Shown piece after piece: positions 5,120 through 5,174 of a DNA stretch of 5,174 bases. The stretch is from CAYVOX01 sp964453035 (GTDB taxonomy: Bacteria > Chloroflexota > Anaerolineae > Anaerolineales > Anaerolineaceae). Location of the stretch: the NCBI GenBank assembly GCA_964453035.1, contig CAYVOX010000182.1, positions 1 to 5,174 on the forward strand, written 5' to 3'. The notes under the pieces were generated by a model. That model did not search any database, was not told where the DNA came from, and saw nothing but the letters and a program-made list of their open reading frames with translations. The translations under genes and the position numbers were made by a program. The stretch's first letter is position 1. Each line of letters starts with the position of its first letter.

Positions 5120-5174
5120 TCATACCATCAGCCCCGGCGTGATAAATTCCGCAATATCCGCATGCCCAGCATCG
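5120..5174 (-). CDS. 3' end of an unidentified upstream gene (partial)
   Basis: The end of a - strand reading frame enters from the right edge: 17 codons ending DIAEFITPGLMV and a TGA at 5120-5122. It ends 13 bases before the mini-gene, with the same strand and tight spacing, so it belongs to the same cassette. By position before neck genes it could be a capsid or capsid-proximal gene, but 17 residues are too few to identify it. Of the three frames, this one gives the plausible end: it stops exactly at the ribosome-binding site of the next gene, as the others in this cassette do. Confidence 0.5.
   Translation of the reverse strand, partial: DAGHADIAEFITPGLMV

Overview
This is GC-rich bacterial DNA with two parts. 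One is a single gene on the + strand (82-756). The other is a tightly packed block of at least seven co-oriented - strand genes (766 to beyond 5174) that reads like a phage or prophage structural cassette. There is no rRNA, tRNA, CRISPR array or transposase. I infer a Chloroflexota (Anaerolineae-like) host or phage. The basis is remembered resemblance of the PD-(D/E)XK protein and the two large tail proteins to proteins of that phylum, plus the GC-rich codon use. No search was possible.

Layout. Positions 1-81 hold a two-copy 18-nt repeat, a C-rich stretch and a candidate extended -10 promoter placed so that the mRNA would be leaderless. Positions 82-756 encode a 224-residue stand-alone PD-(D/E)XK (RecB/Cas4-like) nuclease with two CxxC pairs. 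Nine bases separate its stop from the stop of the opposing cassette, and a small GC hairpin lies at this convergent junction.

Read 5'->3' on the - strand, the cassette is: the last 17 codons of an unidentified gene; a 36-codon mini-gene; a 95-residue Ig-like protein; a 145-residue probable head-tail connector; a 190-residue protein with a C1q-like C-terminal domain; a 457-residue Dit-like (distal tail/baseplate) protein with a beta-rich extension; and a 500-residue baseplate hub-like protein. The hub seems to be interrupted by a choice-of-anchor-R-like beta-sandwich domain. Gaps between genes are 1-18 nt, and most starts have strong Shine-Dalgarno sequences, some overlapping the preceding stop. 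One operon is therefore likely.

How they may work together. The small upstream proteins probably complete or decorate the head and neck. The last three probably form a host-recognition or adhesion device, since each carries a predicted beta-rich module of a type often used for binding surface glycans or proteins. No tail-tube or tape-measure gene lies between the connector and the baseplate-like genes, and no lysis or integrase gene follows the last one. The particle may have an unusual gene order, be short-tailed, or be a remnant. Family assignments rest on reading the translations and should be treated as graded hypotheses.
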